Shown here piece after piece: positions 40,039 through 49,883 of a stretch of DNA of 64,000 bases (position 1 is the first letter of the stretch; every line of letters starts with the position of its first letter). Origin of the DNA: GCA-016700035 sp964646575. Lineage in GTDB: Bacteria > Patescibacteriota > Saccharimonadia > CAILAD01 > GCA-016700035. Position numbers and translations under genes: made by a program. A model generated the notes under the pieces. That model was given only the letters and a program-made list of their open reading frames with translations, was not told the origin of the DNA and made no database searches. Where the stretch lies: positions 1 to 64,000 of the forward strand of contig CAZYFT010000003.1 in the NCBI GenBank assembly GCA_964646575.1, written 5' to 3'.

Positions 40039-40093
40039 GTCTTGCGACACTAGCTCCTAAGGCTAGCGTGTCTACCAGTTCCACCACATCCGC
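40039..40093 (+). repeat. 55-bp duplicate at right edge of assembly gap
   Basis: Second copy of 39884-39938. It looks like a 5' half tRNA-Leu but is an assembly artefact. Confidence 0.95.
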
Positions 40094-40102
40094 GTACCGT
40101 GG

Positions 40103-40645
40103 CTATTTTTTGTAATACGCGATTTGCGTTTCGCCATACTCGCGAGTTTTCACAAGTTTAGCAGGCCCTAGTATATCAGCTAATTTCTCTCGAGACGAGC
40201 ATGATATCACCAGCACCCCACCCTCCGCCAGCTTACCTGCAGCGAGCTCCGCAATACTGGCATCAAAACTCGCATAGGGCGGATCAAAAAAGATGATATC
40301 GTAACTCTCTTCGGTATGCCCCAAAAAAGCCTTCACATCTTCCTGCGCGATCTTGTATTCCGACTGCACACCCAGTTCTGCGGCGTTAGTTTGCAAACAC
40401 TTGGCCGCCGCGTGGGCTTTTTCAACAGCCACCACGCTTTTGGCCTCACGACTGAGTGCTTCAAAGCCCAAAGCACCACTTCCCGCATACAAATCGAGTA
40501 CTGTGAGACCCGAGAGCTCTTCGCCCAACACGCTCATAATTGCCTGCCGCACTTTTTGCGAGATAGGTCGCGTGCCCTCGCCGGGTTGGCGAATAACTTT
40601 ATACCGAAGTGTGCCGGCCGTGATGCGCGTCGTAAAATCTGGCAT
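40103..40645 (-). CDS. rsmD: 16S rRNA (guanine-966-N2)-methyltransferase RsmD
   Basis: A 180-residue SAM-dependent methyltransferase that modifies G966 of 16S rRNA. Motif I DLYAGSGALGFEALSR lies around residues 51-66 and the catalytic motif IV DPPY near 121. The N-terminal RPISQKVRQAIMSVLG block is typical. Length is normal. It is 5 nt after the Zn-phospholipase-like gene and ends the tyrS-recG run. Confidence 0.93.
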   Translation of the reverse strand: MPDFTTRITAGTLRYKVIRQPGEGTRPISQKVRQAIMSVLGEELSGLTVLDLYAGSGALGFEALSREAKSVVAVEKAHAAAKCLQTNAAELGVQSEYKIAQEDVKAFLGHTEESYDIIFFDPPYASFDASIAELAAGKLAEGGVLVISCSSREKLADILGPAKLVKTREYGETQIAYYKK

Positions 40646-40650
40646 AGTTT

Positions 40651-41421
40651 CTACCTCGTGCCAGCAAGCTGTCGGGCTGGCTTAGTTGCCCAAGCTTCTT
40701 CGTAGGCTGCAAGCCATGCGGCGGCAATCATTTGTGGTATTTTTGGTACCACCATTGCACGAACTGATTTAGCAAGCTTTGTGGTCCAGCCGTGGGCAAT
40801 AAAATCTTCGTACAATCCAAGTTTGGCGATCTTGAGCGACTCTTCTTTAATAGCCGCCTCAATGCCCTTTTCTTTAATGAGATCTACAAGCGCCATATCA
40901 AACTTAACGCGCAGTGGTGAAAACATCGTGGCGGTAGAAATGCCGCTTTCAAAGGCGATGTGTGAGCTCTTCCAGCCCTTCGATCCCCACGTTTTCCAGC
41001 GTCGTGTCATTTTAGAAGCCTCGGCGTATTCTTCGGCAATCAACTTATAGCTAATGTGGTGGGCGGGCGTGAGTGAATCAGTAATATAGTGCGCCATCCA
41101 GCCCGCATGGAAACCAGCCTCGATATAATCTTCGCGCTTCAAACAATCTACCAAGTTATTAAAATGGATTTGGATCCAGTTTGGCAGGTGGCCAATTTCA
41201 TTGACTGGGTCCCACAGATGATCTGAGTTGTAGTTGCCTTTTACCTTAAGCCCATCCGGACCACCATAGCCTTCGAAGTTTAAAATGTCACGTCGGCGCG
41301 GAAAGCGATCACGTCGAATCATCCGCGAAACGAGCCGAAAAGCTTCGCGGTCGAGTTTTTGATGTGTGCCGGCCCAGGTGATTTTTCCCTTGCTGGCAAA
41401 TGAGGTAAATCCTGAATTCAT
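40651..41421 (-). CDS. Zinc-dependent phospholipase C / S1-P1-like domain protein
   Basis: A 256-residue helical protein with the features of the zinc-dependent phospholipase C fold: near the N-terminus W-A-G-T-H, a middle S-D-H-L-W-D, and the key motif H-x-x-W-M-A-H-Y-I-T-D-S-L-T-P-A-H-H with the H-x3-D...H ligands. No signal peptide is visible, although relatives are usually secreted and processed to expose the tryptophan. The basic C-terminus is also unusual. The substrate is unknown. It is 5 nt after recG. Confidence 0.7.
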   Translation of the reverse strand: MNSGFTSFASKGKITWAGTHQKLDREAFRLVSRMIRRDRFPRRRDILNFEGYGGPDGLKVKGNYNSDHLWDPVNEIGHLPNWIQIHFNNLVDCLKREDYIEAGFHAGWMAHYITDSLTPAHHISYKLIAEEYAEASKMTRRWKTWGSKGWKSSHIAFESGISTATMFSPLRVKFDMALVDLIKEKGIEAAIKEESLKIAKLGLYEDFIAHGWTTKLAKSVRAMVVPKIPQMIAAAWLAAYEEAWATKPARQLAGTR

Positions 41422-41426
41422 GGGTT

Positions 41427-43463
41427 TTAATCGAGCGACGTGACGGCCTTTAAGCTATTCACAACCGCTATGACTTGAGGATATTTTACAATTTTTTCTT
41501 GTTTTAGGAAAGAGTCTACGGCTGTTCTTGCCCGTTCCACCTCTTTTGGATCATGCAATGTAGCAAAGCGAAAATCTGCCGCTCCAGATTGGCGTACCCC
41601 AAATCGCTGGCCAGCACCACGATTTGCCAAATCTATTTCGGCCAGCCTAAACCCGTCATTCGTACGAGCCAATGCGGCGATTCGCTGACGTGAGGCGCTA
41701 TCTTGGGTGGTAAATAAATAACATTCGGAGGCAATATCGCTGCGCCCAACTCGTCCACGCAACTGGTGCAAGGTAGCAAGGCCGAACCGGTCGGCTGATT
41801 CCACCAACATAACTGTGGCACGATCCACATGCACGCCAACCTCAATTACTGTGGTGGCCACCAAAATGTCTAGCTCGCCGGCCGCAAACTGGGTCATGAC
41901 TGCATCCTTTTCCTCAGGCTTCAGCTTGCCATGTAAAAGGCCAATCCGCCGATGTCGAAACACCGTGCGCGACAGGCGCTGCATTTCTTGCTTCACAGCC
42001 CGCGAGCCGCTTGGGTCGGCTGCATCAATTGAAGGACAGACAATATAGGCCTGTTCCCCCTTAGTAATGCGAGCATCAATCTCGGCGTACACCCGCACCC
42101 TATCATCTTCGGAGCAGACATGTGTTTTGATAGGAATGCGACCCGGTGGCATATCCGTGAGAAGTGAAATATCCAGATCGCCAAACGCCACCAAGCCAAG
42201 CGTGCGCGGGATTGGCGTGGCAGTCATGGTGAGGACGTGTGGTAAGCGACCAGCCTTATCTTTTAAGCTCAACCGCTGGTTCACACCAAATCGGTGCTGT
42301 TCGTCCACCACAACCAAGCCCAGATTTGGAAACTGGATGTTTTTTGTAATTAGCGCCTGAGTACCAATCACCACATCAACTTTGCCAGCCTGCACCGCCT
42401 CCACTAATTTCGTCCGATCCTTGGCTTTGAGATGGCTCGCCAAAAGCTCAACGCGAATCCCCCACGACTTCAGCAATTCCCGAAAACTTTTTACATGCTG
42501 TGTGCCCAGCACTACTGTTGGCACCATCACCGCCACCTGGAAGCCCGCGCGGATAGCCATGAGGGCTGCGAACGCCGCCACCAAAGTTTTTCCAGAACCG
42601 ACATCGCCTTCTAAAAGTCGACTCATTGGTACGCCACGTTGCATATCCTCAAAGATTTGCCAGCTCACCTTGCGCTGAGAATTCGTGAGCGCAAACGGCA
42701 ATGAACCTACAAACTCTTTGGCCAAGTCCTCTTTAAAAGGTACCTCAATACCTGGCTCGGTCTCTAGCTCCTCGCGCAACACCTTACTGGTTAGCATATG
42801 AAAGAACAGCTCACCAAAAGCCATGCGCTTTTGGGCCTCTTGGAGCTGTTTGGCGTCGGCAGGTTCGTGCAATTCTCTTACTGCAGCCGGCAGCCCAATA
42901 AGTTTTTGCGCACGCAAAACCGACTCCGGCAGCGGATCAGCTAATTTGTCGGCCGCATCAATGCACTGACGCACCAGATTGCGCAAAACCTTGGAGGTAA
43001 CTTTTGCAGTCTCAGGATAGATCGCTACAATCCGACCAGCACGATCAATGCTCGAAGGCCGCTCAAACTGCGGCTGCACCACACTAAATACACCCGCCTT
43101 AAACTTCAGCTCGCCAGTGAAAAAATATTCATCGCCAAGATTAAGCTGGTCAGCCACATAGGGGGCATGAAACCAGGTAAGCTTCAAAGAGCCGGTACTA
43201 TCTACTACCACCGCCTCGGTAATGACCATACGTCGATTGCGAGCAGCCCGCCGAACCGCTACATCTTCAACCTTAGCCCGTACTGTAACAAGGCCTGGAC
43301 GAAGCTGCGCAATTGGCTTGAGTTGAGAAAAATCATCATACCGACGCGGGAAATAATCCAGCAGATCTCGAACGGTCTCCAGACCCATACGCGCGAGCTC
43401 TCGCTCCATTACCTCGCCGACGCCCTTTAAGATAGCGAGGCGCGTATCTAGCCGCACACTCAT
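41427..43463 (-). CDS. recG: ATP-dependent DNA helicase RecG
   Basis: A 678-residue RecG that reverses stalled forks and processes branched DNA. An N-terminal wedge OB domain precedes a superfamily-2 helicase core: Walker A LLEGDVGSGKT, Walker B VVVDEQHRFG, motif III TMTATPIPRT, and motif VI (QLRGRVGRS). Length is normal. It overlaps the tyrS stop by 4 bp. Confidence 0.96.
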   Translation of the reverse strand: MSVRLDTRLAILKGVGEVMERELARMGLETVRDLLDYFPRRYDDFSQLKPIAQLRPGLVTVRAKVEDVAVRRAARNRRMVITEAVVVDSTGSLKLTWFHAPYVADQLNLGDEYFFTGELKFKAGVFSVVQPQFERPSSIDRAGRIVAIYPETAKVTSKVLRNLVRQCIDAADKLADPLPESVLRAQKLIGLPAAVRELHEPADAKQLQEAQKRMAFGELFFHMLTSKVLREELETEPGIEVPFKEDLAKEFVGSLPFALTNSQRKVSWQIFEDMQRGVPMSRLLEGDVGSGKTLVAAFAALMAIRAGFQVAVMVPTVVLGTQHVKSFRELLKSWGIRVELLASHLKAKDRTKLVEAVQAGKVDVVIGTQALITKNIQFPNLGLVVVDEQHRFGVNQRLSLKDKAGRLPHVLTMTATPIPRTLGLVAFGDLDISLLTDMPPGRIPIKTHVCSEDDRVRVYAEIDARITKGEQAYIVCPSIDAADPSGSRAVKQEMQRLSRTVFRHRRIGLLHGKLKPEEKDAVMTQFAAGELDILVATTVIEVGVHVDRATVMLVESADRFGLATLHQLRGRVGRSDIASECYLFTTQDSASRQRIAALARTNDGFRLAEIDLANRGAGQRFGVRQSGAADFRFATLHDPKEVERARTAVDSFLKQEKIVKYPQVIAVVNSLKAVTSLD

Positions 43464-44647
43464 ACGTGAATGCGGACGAAACGACGCTTACCAACCTGCA
43501 CAATCATGCCGGCACGAAGCACAACATCTTCGGCAGATTCAACTACGGCGCCATCTACCCGCACACCCCCTTGAGAAATCAACCGTCGCACTTCAGATTT
43601 TGTGAGGCCAAAAGCATTCGCCATCAGTCCGACGGCATCTGCCAGCTCTTTATCATCAGCACGATAATCCGGAATGTCAGTTGGTGTTTCTCCAGCTCTA
43701 AACTGTTTATTCCAGGCCTCTTCCGCCAATTCAGCAGCTTTCGCACCGTGATACCGACCAACAATCGTGCGAGCTAAACTCGCCTTAGTATCGCGAGGAT
43801 TGGCGCCGGCCGCCATATCTTGCTCCACCGCTGCCACTACCTCCAAATCAACATCAGTCGCCAACTTAAAGTAATGCGGGATCAGCTCATCATTGAGAGC
43901 CATAACCTTGCCGTACATATCCTTTGGCTCGTCGGTGATAAAAATACAGTTTGGCTGCGTCTTACTCATCTTCTTCCCATCCGGGCCGATCAAAAGCTCT
44001 GTCACCATCACGGCCTGAGCTGGCTGTCCAGCGCGCTTTTGCAGTGTGCGTCCAGCCATCATATTAAAGAGCTGATCGTTTCCGCCGAGCTCCACATCGG
44101 CATGTAAGGCTACGGAGTCATAGCCCTGCATCACCGGATACAAAAATTCCTGCAAACCGATCGGCTTACCACTCTCATATCTGCTACGGAAGTTGTCACG
44201 CTCCAACATCTGAGCTACTTTAAACTCACTAGCTAGGAGCAAAATATCAGCAAATTCTAATTGCTTAAGCCACTCGGAGTTATAACGAATTTCGGCTTTC
44301 GATAGGTCAACTATCTGGCCAATCTGCTTGAGATAATTCTTCATATTATGGCGCACATCTTCGCGTGTGAGCTGTTGACGCTCTGACTGCTTATCGGAAG
44401 TATCGCCAATCATAGCGGTGTAGTCACCAATCAAGATAATGACGTGGTGTCCCAGCTCCTGAAATTCGCGCAACTTCCAATACACCACGGCATGACCCAA
44501 ATGAATGCGGTCGCCAGTTGGATCAATGCCAAATTTGATCCGCAGCGGCTTTCTGCCATCGAGACGCTTGGCCAAATCATCCCGCACAATAACATCTTCT
44601 ATGCCGCGGGTGAGGAGTTGCTCTTTTTTATCAGCTTGGGTCTTCAT
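43460..44647 (-). CDS. tyrS: Tyrosyl-tRNA synthetase
   Basis: A 395-residue class I synthetase that charges tRNA-Tyr. HIGH-type motif is H49-L-G-H52; the KMSKS-type motif is KKMSK near residue 240. A C-terminal S4 RNA-binding domain (LTKSEVRRLISQGGVRVDG) follows. Length and domain order fit the TyrS-2 type with HLGH. The -10 box TACAAT (44654-44659) ends 6 nt before the ATG, predicting a leaderless mRNA. Confidence 0.96.
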   Translation of the reverse strand: MKTQADKKEQLLTRGIEDVIVRDDLAKRLDGRKPLRIKFGIDPTGDRIHLGHAVVYWKLREFQELGHHVIILIGDYTAMIGDTSDKQSERQQLTREDVRHNMKNYLKQIGQIVDLSKAEIRYNSEWLKQLEFADILLLASEFKVAQMLERDNFRSRYESGKPIGLQEFLYPVMQGYDSVALHADVELGGNDQLFNMMAGRTLQKRAGQPAQAVMVTELLIGPDGKKMSKTQPNCIFITDEPKDMYGKVMALNDELIPHYFKLATDVDLEVVAAVEQDMAAGANPRDTKASLARTIVGRYHGAKAAELAEEAWNKQFRAGETPTDIPDYRADDKELADAVGLMANAFGLTKSEVRRLISQGGVRVDGAVVESAEDVVLRAGMIVQVGKRRFVRIHV

Positions 44648-44653
44648 ATACTG

Positions 44654-44683
44654 ATTGTATCAGATGTAATGATAGTTCAACAA
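44654..44683 (-). promoter_or_regulatory. leaderless promoter of tyrS-recG
   Basis: Minus strand: -10 TACAAT (44654-44659), -35 TTGTTG (44678-44683) at 18 nt, or TTGAAC (44675-44680) at 15 nt. Only 6 nt separate the -10 box from the start codon. Confidence 0.6.
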
Positions 44684-44717
44684 AAGTTAGTTTTCAAAGC
44701 TAATTTTCAGTAAAAAT

Positions 44718-44725
44718 GCTATAAT
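44718..44725 (+). promoter_or_regulatory. extended -10 promoter of the PBP gene
   Basis: Plus strand TGC then TATAAT (44720-44725), an extended -10 element with a poor -35. Eleven nt separate it from the ATG, so the leader is about 5 nt and no Shine-Dalgarno is present. Confidence 0.6.
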
Positions 44726-44736
44726 AATACGTACTC

Positions 44737-47436
44737 ATGGCGAAACGTCGCACAGTTAGATCTCCTCGGCGCGTAGTGCATCGCACACCGTCTAATCACC
44801 CGGAGGCCAGAAAGCTTCAATCCCCTGCAAATGCTAAGGGATGGGCCCGCTTACATCCTAAAAACATTTGGGCTGCGATTAGCTCTAAAAAAGGTCGTCG
44901 CATTATCGCCGCTACATTTGCCGGCTTATTCTTAGTAGTCCTTGCTCTGTTTCTTTGGATTGCTAAAGATCTCCCAAGCCCAAATAAAATTAACTCCAAA
45001 ATTTCTGCGCAAACCACCAAGCTATATGACCGCACAGGACAAAATGTCCTGGTAGAGATCTATGGCGACAAAAACCGCTCAGTTGTTGAACTCGATCAGA
45101 TCCCAGTCGACTGCCGCAACGCTACCATTGCCCTGGAAGACAAAAACTTCTATAAGCAAGGTGCATTTTCTGTTGCCGGCATCGGTCGCGCCCTAACCGG
45201 CGTTGTCTTTAAGGATCCATCAAAGGGTGGTGGCTCTACAATTACTCAACAGTATGTAAAAAACGCTTTTCTAACGAGTGAGCGAACCCCGGCCCGTAAG
45301 TTAAAGGAAATCATTTTAGCCGTTCAAATTGAGCTTCTCTATAAAAAAGACGACATCTTAAAGCTCTATCTTAATGAAATCCCCTATGGCTCAACTGCCT
45401 ACGGAATCCAAGCCGCTGCTAAGACCTACTACAGTAAAGATGCCAAAGACCTTACTCTTGGTGAATGCTCGACACTTGCCTCGCTGCCACAGGCACCGAG
45501 CTACTACAACCGCAATAAAAACGCCTTAGCTGGCCGTCAAGAAACAGCTTTGACATATATGACTGAGCAAGGCTACATCACAAAAGAACAAGCTGATGCC
45601 GCTTTGGCCGAAGGCGCCATCGCCAAGATGAAGGTTAATAACTTTGCCGCCAACATCACCGCCCCTCACTTCGTGCAATATGTGCGCGATCAGCTAGAAG
45701 AAAAATATGGCGTAAAACGCGTCAACGAAGGCGGACTCAAAGTTATCACTTCACTTGATATCGATAAGCAAAAAATCGCCGAAGATTCAGTAAAGAATGG
45801 CATCACCAATGTCCGTAAATTCGGCGGTAGCAATGCAGCTCTCGTATCGGCCGACGCTGATTCGGGCGAAGTGTTGGCAATGGTTGGAAGCTATGACTAC
45901 AACGACCCAGAAGTTGGAAACTTTAATGTAGCTGCTGCCAACCGCCAGCCAGGTTCTTCAATCAAGCCAATTATTTATGCTTCTATGTTTAAAGGTAACT
46001 GGGGTCCTGGTTCCACTATGTACGACGTACAAACCGACTTTGGTGGTGGCTATAAGCCAAAGAACTACACCGGCCGGTTTTATGGCGTGCAGTCGGTACG
46101 CACTTCACTCGCTAGCTCGCTAAATATTCCAGCCGTAAAAGCACTCTACCTTGCTGGCATTCCGCAAACCATTCAGACCGCGAATGATATGGGTATTACC
46201 ACTTACACGAAAGAAGACGCCAACCGCCTGGGCCTCTCGATGGCATTAGGATCTGGCGAAGTAAAGCTCACCGAAATGGTGAACGCGTTTACAGCCTTTC
46301 CAGCCGAAGGTGCTGTCCGAGACCAAGTGACCGTCCTCGAGGTGAGCGACTCGTCCGGTAAAATTATTGAGAAAAATACTGTGGAGTCTAATAAACAGCG
46401 ACAAGCCCTCGATCCACAGATTGCTTACGAAATTAACTCCATCCTTTCAGACAACCAAGCCCGCTGTTCGATCGGTGTCTTCTCATGTAATAACCCGCTT
46501 ATTATTCGCGGAAAGACAGTGGCGGCAAAAACCGGAACTACCAACGATTATAAAGACGCATGGACTATGGGCTACACCCGAAAAACCGTTACAGGCGTCT
46601 GGGCAGGCAATAACGATAACGTACCGATGACCCAAGCTGCATCGATTGTGTCTGCTCCGATTTGGCAAGATTACATGACAAAAGCGACCGCAGCCGAGGG
46701 AGATATACCCTTCGAGCAACCAGCCACTCTGAAAAAAATAGAACTGGATGCTGACACCGGAAAGCTACCAAATGATGGCACAAAACGTAAGCGCACAGAC
46801 ATATTTGCCAGCTGGTACAAGCCAGTTGCCGCACCGGCTAGCTCAGCTGCCAAAATCAATAAGCTCGATGGTAAGCTTGCTACTGAATGCACACCAATTG
46901 ATGCCCAGCAAGATGTGACTGCTAACTCAATTTCAGCTGAAATTCCACCAAATGACATAAGCTTCCCTCGCTGGAATCCACCCGTTGCCGCCCTGGCAGC
47001 AGGACTAGGTCTGAGTTCAGGAACCGGCATCCCGACCGAAAAAAGCACCATGCACTCATGCTCAGATACCAAGCCGACAGTATCGATAGATGTTAACCCA
47101 TCATCTGGCTCTGCATTCATCATCTCGGCATCGGTCACAAGCGGAACATTCCCTGTAAATCAGTTAGTCATCCTTATAAATGATCAGCCCTACACAACAC
47201 AGACAGTAAACGGAACTGGTACTTACCCAATTGCTATTACACCTGGTACCATTGGCCCTCTCAAAATCCAGGTAAAAGCGGTCGACACCGGCCTCTATAG
47301 CACAACATCAAATGCTGAAAATGTTATCGGCACCTCAGGTCCAAGCGCCCAAAAAACCGATGCGAATACTGCAAACCTTGCGCGTTGGTTTGACGCCGCT
47401 CTTTACGACACCCGGCGTAGAATTAGCTCGTTATAA
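44737..47436 (+). CDS. Class A penicillin-binding protein (transglycosylase/transpeptidase)
   Basis: An 899-residue bifunctional peptidoglycan synthase. A basic cytoplasmic start, a membrane helix at about residues 52-74, then a GT51 transglycosylase with EDKNFYKQGAFS and GGSTITQQYVKNA. The transpeptidase motifs are S-S-I-K (RQPGSSIKP, SxxK), S-L-N (ASSLN, SxN) and KTGTT. After about residue 640 there is a linker and an Ig/FN3-like beta domain (about residues 780-870). In GT51 the usual ED(R/K)xFxxHxG reads with K-Q-G in place of H-x-G. Full-length and probably active in cell wall synthesis. Confidence 0.93.
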   Translation: MAKRRTVRSPRRVVHRTPSNHPEARKLQSPANAKGWARLHPKNIWAAISSKKGRRIIAATFAGLFLVVLALFLWIAKDLPSPNKINSKISAQTTKLYDRTGQNVLVEIYGDKNRSVVELDQIPVDCRNATIALEDKNFYKQGAFSVAGIGRALTGVVFKDPSKGGGSTITQQYVKNAFLTSERTPARKLKEIILAVQIELLYKKDDILKLYLNEIPYGSTAYGIQAAAKTYYSKDAKDLTLGECSTLASLPQAPSYYNRNKNALAGRQETALTYMTEQGYITKEQADAALAEGAIAKMKVNNFAANITAPHFVQYVRDQLEEKYGVKRVNEGGLKVITSLDIDKQKIAEDSVKNGITNVRKFGGSNAALVSADADSGEVLAMVGSYDYNDPEVGNFNVAAANRQPGSSIKPIIYASMFKGNWGPGSTMYDVQTDFGGGYKPKNYTGRFYGVQSVRTSLASSLNIPAVKALYLAGIPQTIQTANDMGITTYTKEDANRLGLSMALGSGEVKLTEMVNAFTAFPAEGAVRDQVTVLEVSDSSGKIIEKNTVESNKQRQALDPQIAYEINSILSDNQARCSIGVFSCNNPLIIRGKTVAAKTGTTNDYKDAWTMGYTRKTVTGVWAGNNDNVPMTQAASIVSAPIWQDYMTKATAAEGDIPFEQPATLKKIELDADTGKLPNDGTKRKRTDIFASWYKPVAAPASSAAKINKLDGKLATECTPIDAQQDVTANSISAEIPPNDISFPRWNPPVAALAAGLGLSSGTGIPTEKSTMHSCSDTKPTVSIDVNPSSGSAFIISASVTSGTFPVNQLVILINDQPYTTQTVNGTGTYPIAITPGTIGPLKIQVKAVDTGLYSTTSNAENVIGTSGPSAQKTDANTANLARWFDAALYDTRRRISSL

Positions 47437-47482
47437 TCCACCACGAAAGGCCAGGCTTAGTTATATCTAAAGCAGGATGTGG

Positions 47483-48472
47483 CTAACTATTTTTAGGCCG
47501 CATGGCTGTCTTTGAAGGCTTTCTGGTCGCCTTAGTTGGCTTCGCACCCTTGCGTGGTGTAGCAAAAATCATTTTACCAGCTACAGTCTGGAAGATGCGT
47601 GTAACTTCGGTTTCTACTTCTTGACCTATAATTTTATCGCCACCCTCAACTACAATCATCGTACCATCTTCCAAGTAGCCGACTCCTTGTCCTTTTTCTT
47701 TACCGGCCTGCACAACTCGCACAACTAAGACTTCCCCGGGCAGTACTACAGCACGTAAAGCTTGCGAGAGCTCGTTCATGTTTAAGACACGCACCGATTC
47801 GATAGTGGCAACACGATTGAGATTATAGTCAGTGGTTAGAACATCGGTTTTAAACTTCTTAGCCAGGTACACCAGCTTATGATCTACCTCTTTTACTTTT
47901 TCAGGATTATCTTCAACAATATCAATTTCAACCGATTCATTTTCGCGCAATTTATTGAGCAGCTCGAGCCCCCGTCTGCCTTTCGCCCTACGGAGCGGGT
48001 CATCCGAGTCAGCAATATTCTGCAATTCCGCTAGAACAAACCGTGGCACAAGAAGCTTACCTGGGACAAAACCAGTAGCGGCAATGTCGGCGATACGTCC
48101 ATCAATAATTGCCGACGTATCAACTAAAATGCGGCTTTTATGAGTTTCCTTTGCTGTATTAGCCGTTTTCTTGGTCACATTCACTTCTGCAAGCTTGGGG
48201 AACAAAAATCCAATTGCCTTGTGCTGATGATAAAAGACCTCCGCCATAGCAATTGCTGACATCAACGTAATAGTGATTGGTAGAATCGTGCTATACGGCT
48301 GCGGCAAATTATCAATCGGGATGGAGATCAGCAACCCAGCTAAAGCTCCAAAAATAAAGCCAACTGTTATTAAAATAAGCTTTTGCAGACTGAGGCGCAT
48401 TAGACGCACGGCAATATAACAAACAACGAGTACGGCGATTGCCACCACCGGAATAATCAGAGAGTACGGCAT
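47483..48472 (-). CDS. Membrane PIN-TRAM domain protein (YacL type)
   Basis: A 329-residue protein with about three to four N-terminal membrane helices (residues 1-100). A PIN domain follows with the conserved aspartates in ILVDTSAIIDGRI, RRAKGRRGLE and LTTDYNL, and a TRAM RNA-binding domain is at the end (GYLEDGTMIVVEGG). PIN domains are Mg2+-dependent RNases. The membrane version occurs widely in Gram-positives and CPR; no target is known. A basic tail ends the protein. It is 12 nt after radA. Confidence 0.9.
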   Translation of the reverse strand: MPYSLIIPVVAIAVLVVCYIAVRLMRLSLQKLILITVGFIFGALAGLLISIPIDNLPQPYSTILPITITLMSAIAMAEVFYHQHKAIGFLFPKLAEVNVTKKTANTAKETHKSRILVDTSAIIDGRIADIAATGFVPGKLLVPRFVLAELQNIADSDDPLRRAKGRRGLELLNKLRENESVEIDIVEDNPEKVKEVDHKLVYLAKKFKTDVLTTDYNLNRVATIESVRVLNMNELSQALRAVVLPGEVLVVRVVQAGKEKGQGVGYLEDGTMIVVEGGDKIIGQEVETEVTRIFQTVAGKMIFATPRKGAKPTKATRKPSKTAMRPKNS

Positions 48473-48484
48473 ATAAGTTCCTAG

Positions 48485-49831
48485 TTATTTTTTCTTGGAT
48501 GAGGCCTTAATGCGGGAGAGCGCAGCTGTAATATCAGCAAGCCCGACGACGCCGCTACCTTTCAGGGCAGCTGGCGCCAAGATGTGGTTAAAGCCAAGCC
48601 GAGAGGCTTCTTTGGCTCTCGCCTGCATGAGATTTACTGAACGAATTTCTCCAGCCAGACCAACTTCGCCAAAACTCGCAAGTGAGCTTGGGATGACGGT
48701 GCCATAATATGCGCTAGCTATGGCAAGAATAAGTGCAAGGTCTATGGCAGGCTCAGTAATCTTTAGCCCTCCTATGATGCTAGCATAGATATCCTGGTCG
48801 GACAACGGAATGCCGGCACGCTTTGTTAGAACGGCAGCCAAAAGTCCAAGGCGGTTTTGGTCAATCCCGACAGCAGCACGCTTTGGATAACTCAGCACCG
48901 ATGGAGAGACCAAAGCCTGAACCTCAACCATCAGTGGACGCGTACCTTCAAGGGCTACAAACACGGCACTGCCCGGCAGATCCCTGCGCTCGGCGAGTAG
49001 AATCTCCGAGGGATTAGCAACCTCCTTAAATCCACTCTCCCCCATCTCCAAGAGCGCCACATCACTCGTGGCGCCAAAGCGATTTTTACTCGCCTTCACT
49101 ACACGTAATGTCCCGTACTGATCACCCTCCATACTTAATACCACATCTACTAAATGCTCTAATAGTTTTGGGCCTGCAAGCGTACCCTCTTTGGTAACAT
49201 GCCCAATTATTACACAGGCAGTATGGGTGGTCTTGGCCGACTGCATAATCATATTGGCCACCAGTGTGATCTGACTCGGTGCACCGGCGGCGGCAGAAGA
49301 ATCGGACGCCATGAGTGTCTGGATGGAGTCTATAATCACCAATTGATATTCACCAGTATCAATAAGCGCAGCCGCGTCATCGGCTGAAGTAGTCGCCAAG
49401 AGTTCAAGATCAACCGTACCTACGCCAAGTCTATCCGCACGCATTTTAATCTGCCGTGCAGACTCCTCACCAGATACATACAGCACCTTGCCTTTGGCAG
49501 CAATTACACTGGCAACCTGCAAAACCAAGGTCGACTTACCTACCCCTGGATCACCAGAAAGCAACATGAGTGCACCAGGGACCACTCCACCGCCGAGCAC
49601 CAGGTCAAGTTCTTTTACGCCGCTACTAAATCGTGCCACGCGGAGATCCTCTACATCCGCAAGCTTAGTTGGCTTCGCACCACTACTTGAGTTCTTCCTC
49701 CCAGTAGCACTTGCCGGCAATACTTCTTCTACAATGCTTTCCCACGTGCCACACTGCAAACAGCGACCGGCCCATTTGGAACTTTTTGCGCCACATTCTT
49801 GGCACACAAATACTGATGTTGTTTTAGCCAT
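48485..49831 (-). CDS. radA: DNA repair protein RadA
   Basis: A 448-residue RecA-like helicase that helps strand migration in recombination. An N-terminal zinc finger (CQECGAKSSKWAGRCLQCG) is followed by an ATPase domain with Walker A LSGDPGVGKST and the RadA-specific KNRFG motif. A C-terminal Lon-like domain ends it (LAGEIRSVNLMQARAKEA). Length is normal. The -10 box TACAAT ends 6 nt before the ATG. Confidence 0.95.
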   Translation of the reverse strand: MAKTTSVFVCQECGAKSSKWAGRCLQCGTWESIVEEVLPASATGRKNSSSGAKPTKLADVEDLRVARFSSGVKELDLVLGGGVVPGALMLLSGDPGVGKSTLVLQVASVIAAKGKVLYVSGEESARQIKMRADRLGVGTVDLELLATTSADDAAALIDTGEYQLVIIDSIQTLMASDSSAAAGAPSQITLVANMIMQSAKTTHTACVIIGHVTKEGTLAGPKLLEHLVDVVLSMEGDQYGTLRVVKASKNRFGATSDVALLEMGESGFKEVANPSEILLAERRDLPGSAVFVALEGTRPLMVEVQALVSPSVLSYPKRAAVGIDQNRLGLLAAVLTKRAGIPLSDQDIYASIIGGLKITEPAIDLALILAIASAYYGTVIPSSLASFGEVGLAGEIRSVNLMQARAKEASRLGFNHILAPAALKGSGVVGLADITAALSRIKASSKKK

Positions 49832-49837
49832 ACACCT

Positions 49838-49843
49838 ATTGTA
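49838..49843 (-). promoter_or_regulatory. -10 box of radA, leaderless start
   Basis: Minus strand TACAAT at 49838-49843, six nt before the radA ATG. The -35 region is weak (TACAAG at 17 nt). Confidence 0.5.
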
Positions 49844-49883
49844 CTAGACTGTACTCAATACTTGTACGGTTTTTTGTTCGTAT

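Noticed and set aside
40039..40093. Second, partial tRNA-Leu or att-like direct repeat next to tRNA-Leu
   Set aside because: It is identical over exactly 55 bases to the left flank of an N gap; the same 55-base pattern recurs in dnaE, so it is an assembler overlap.
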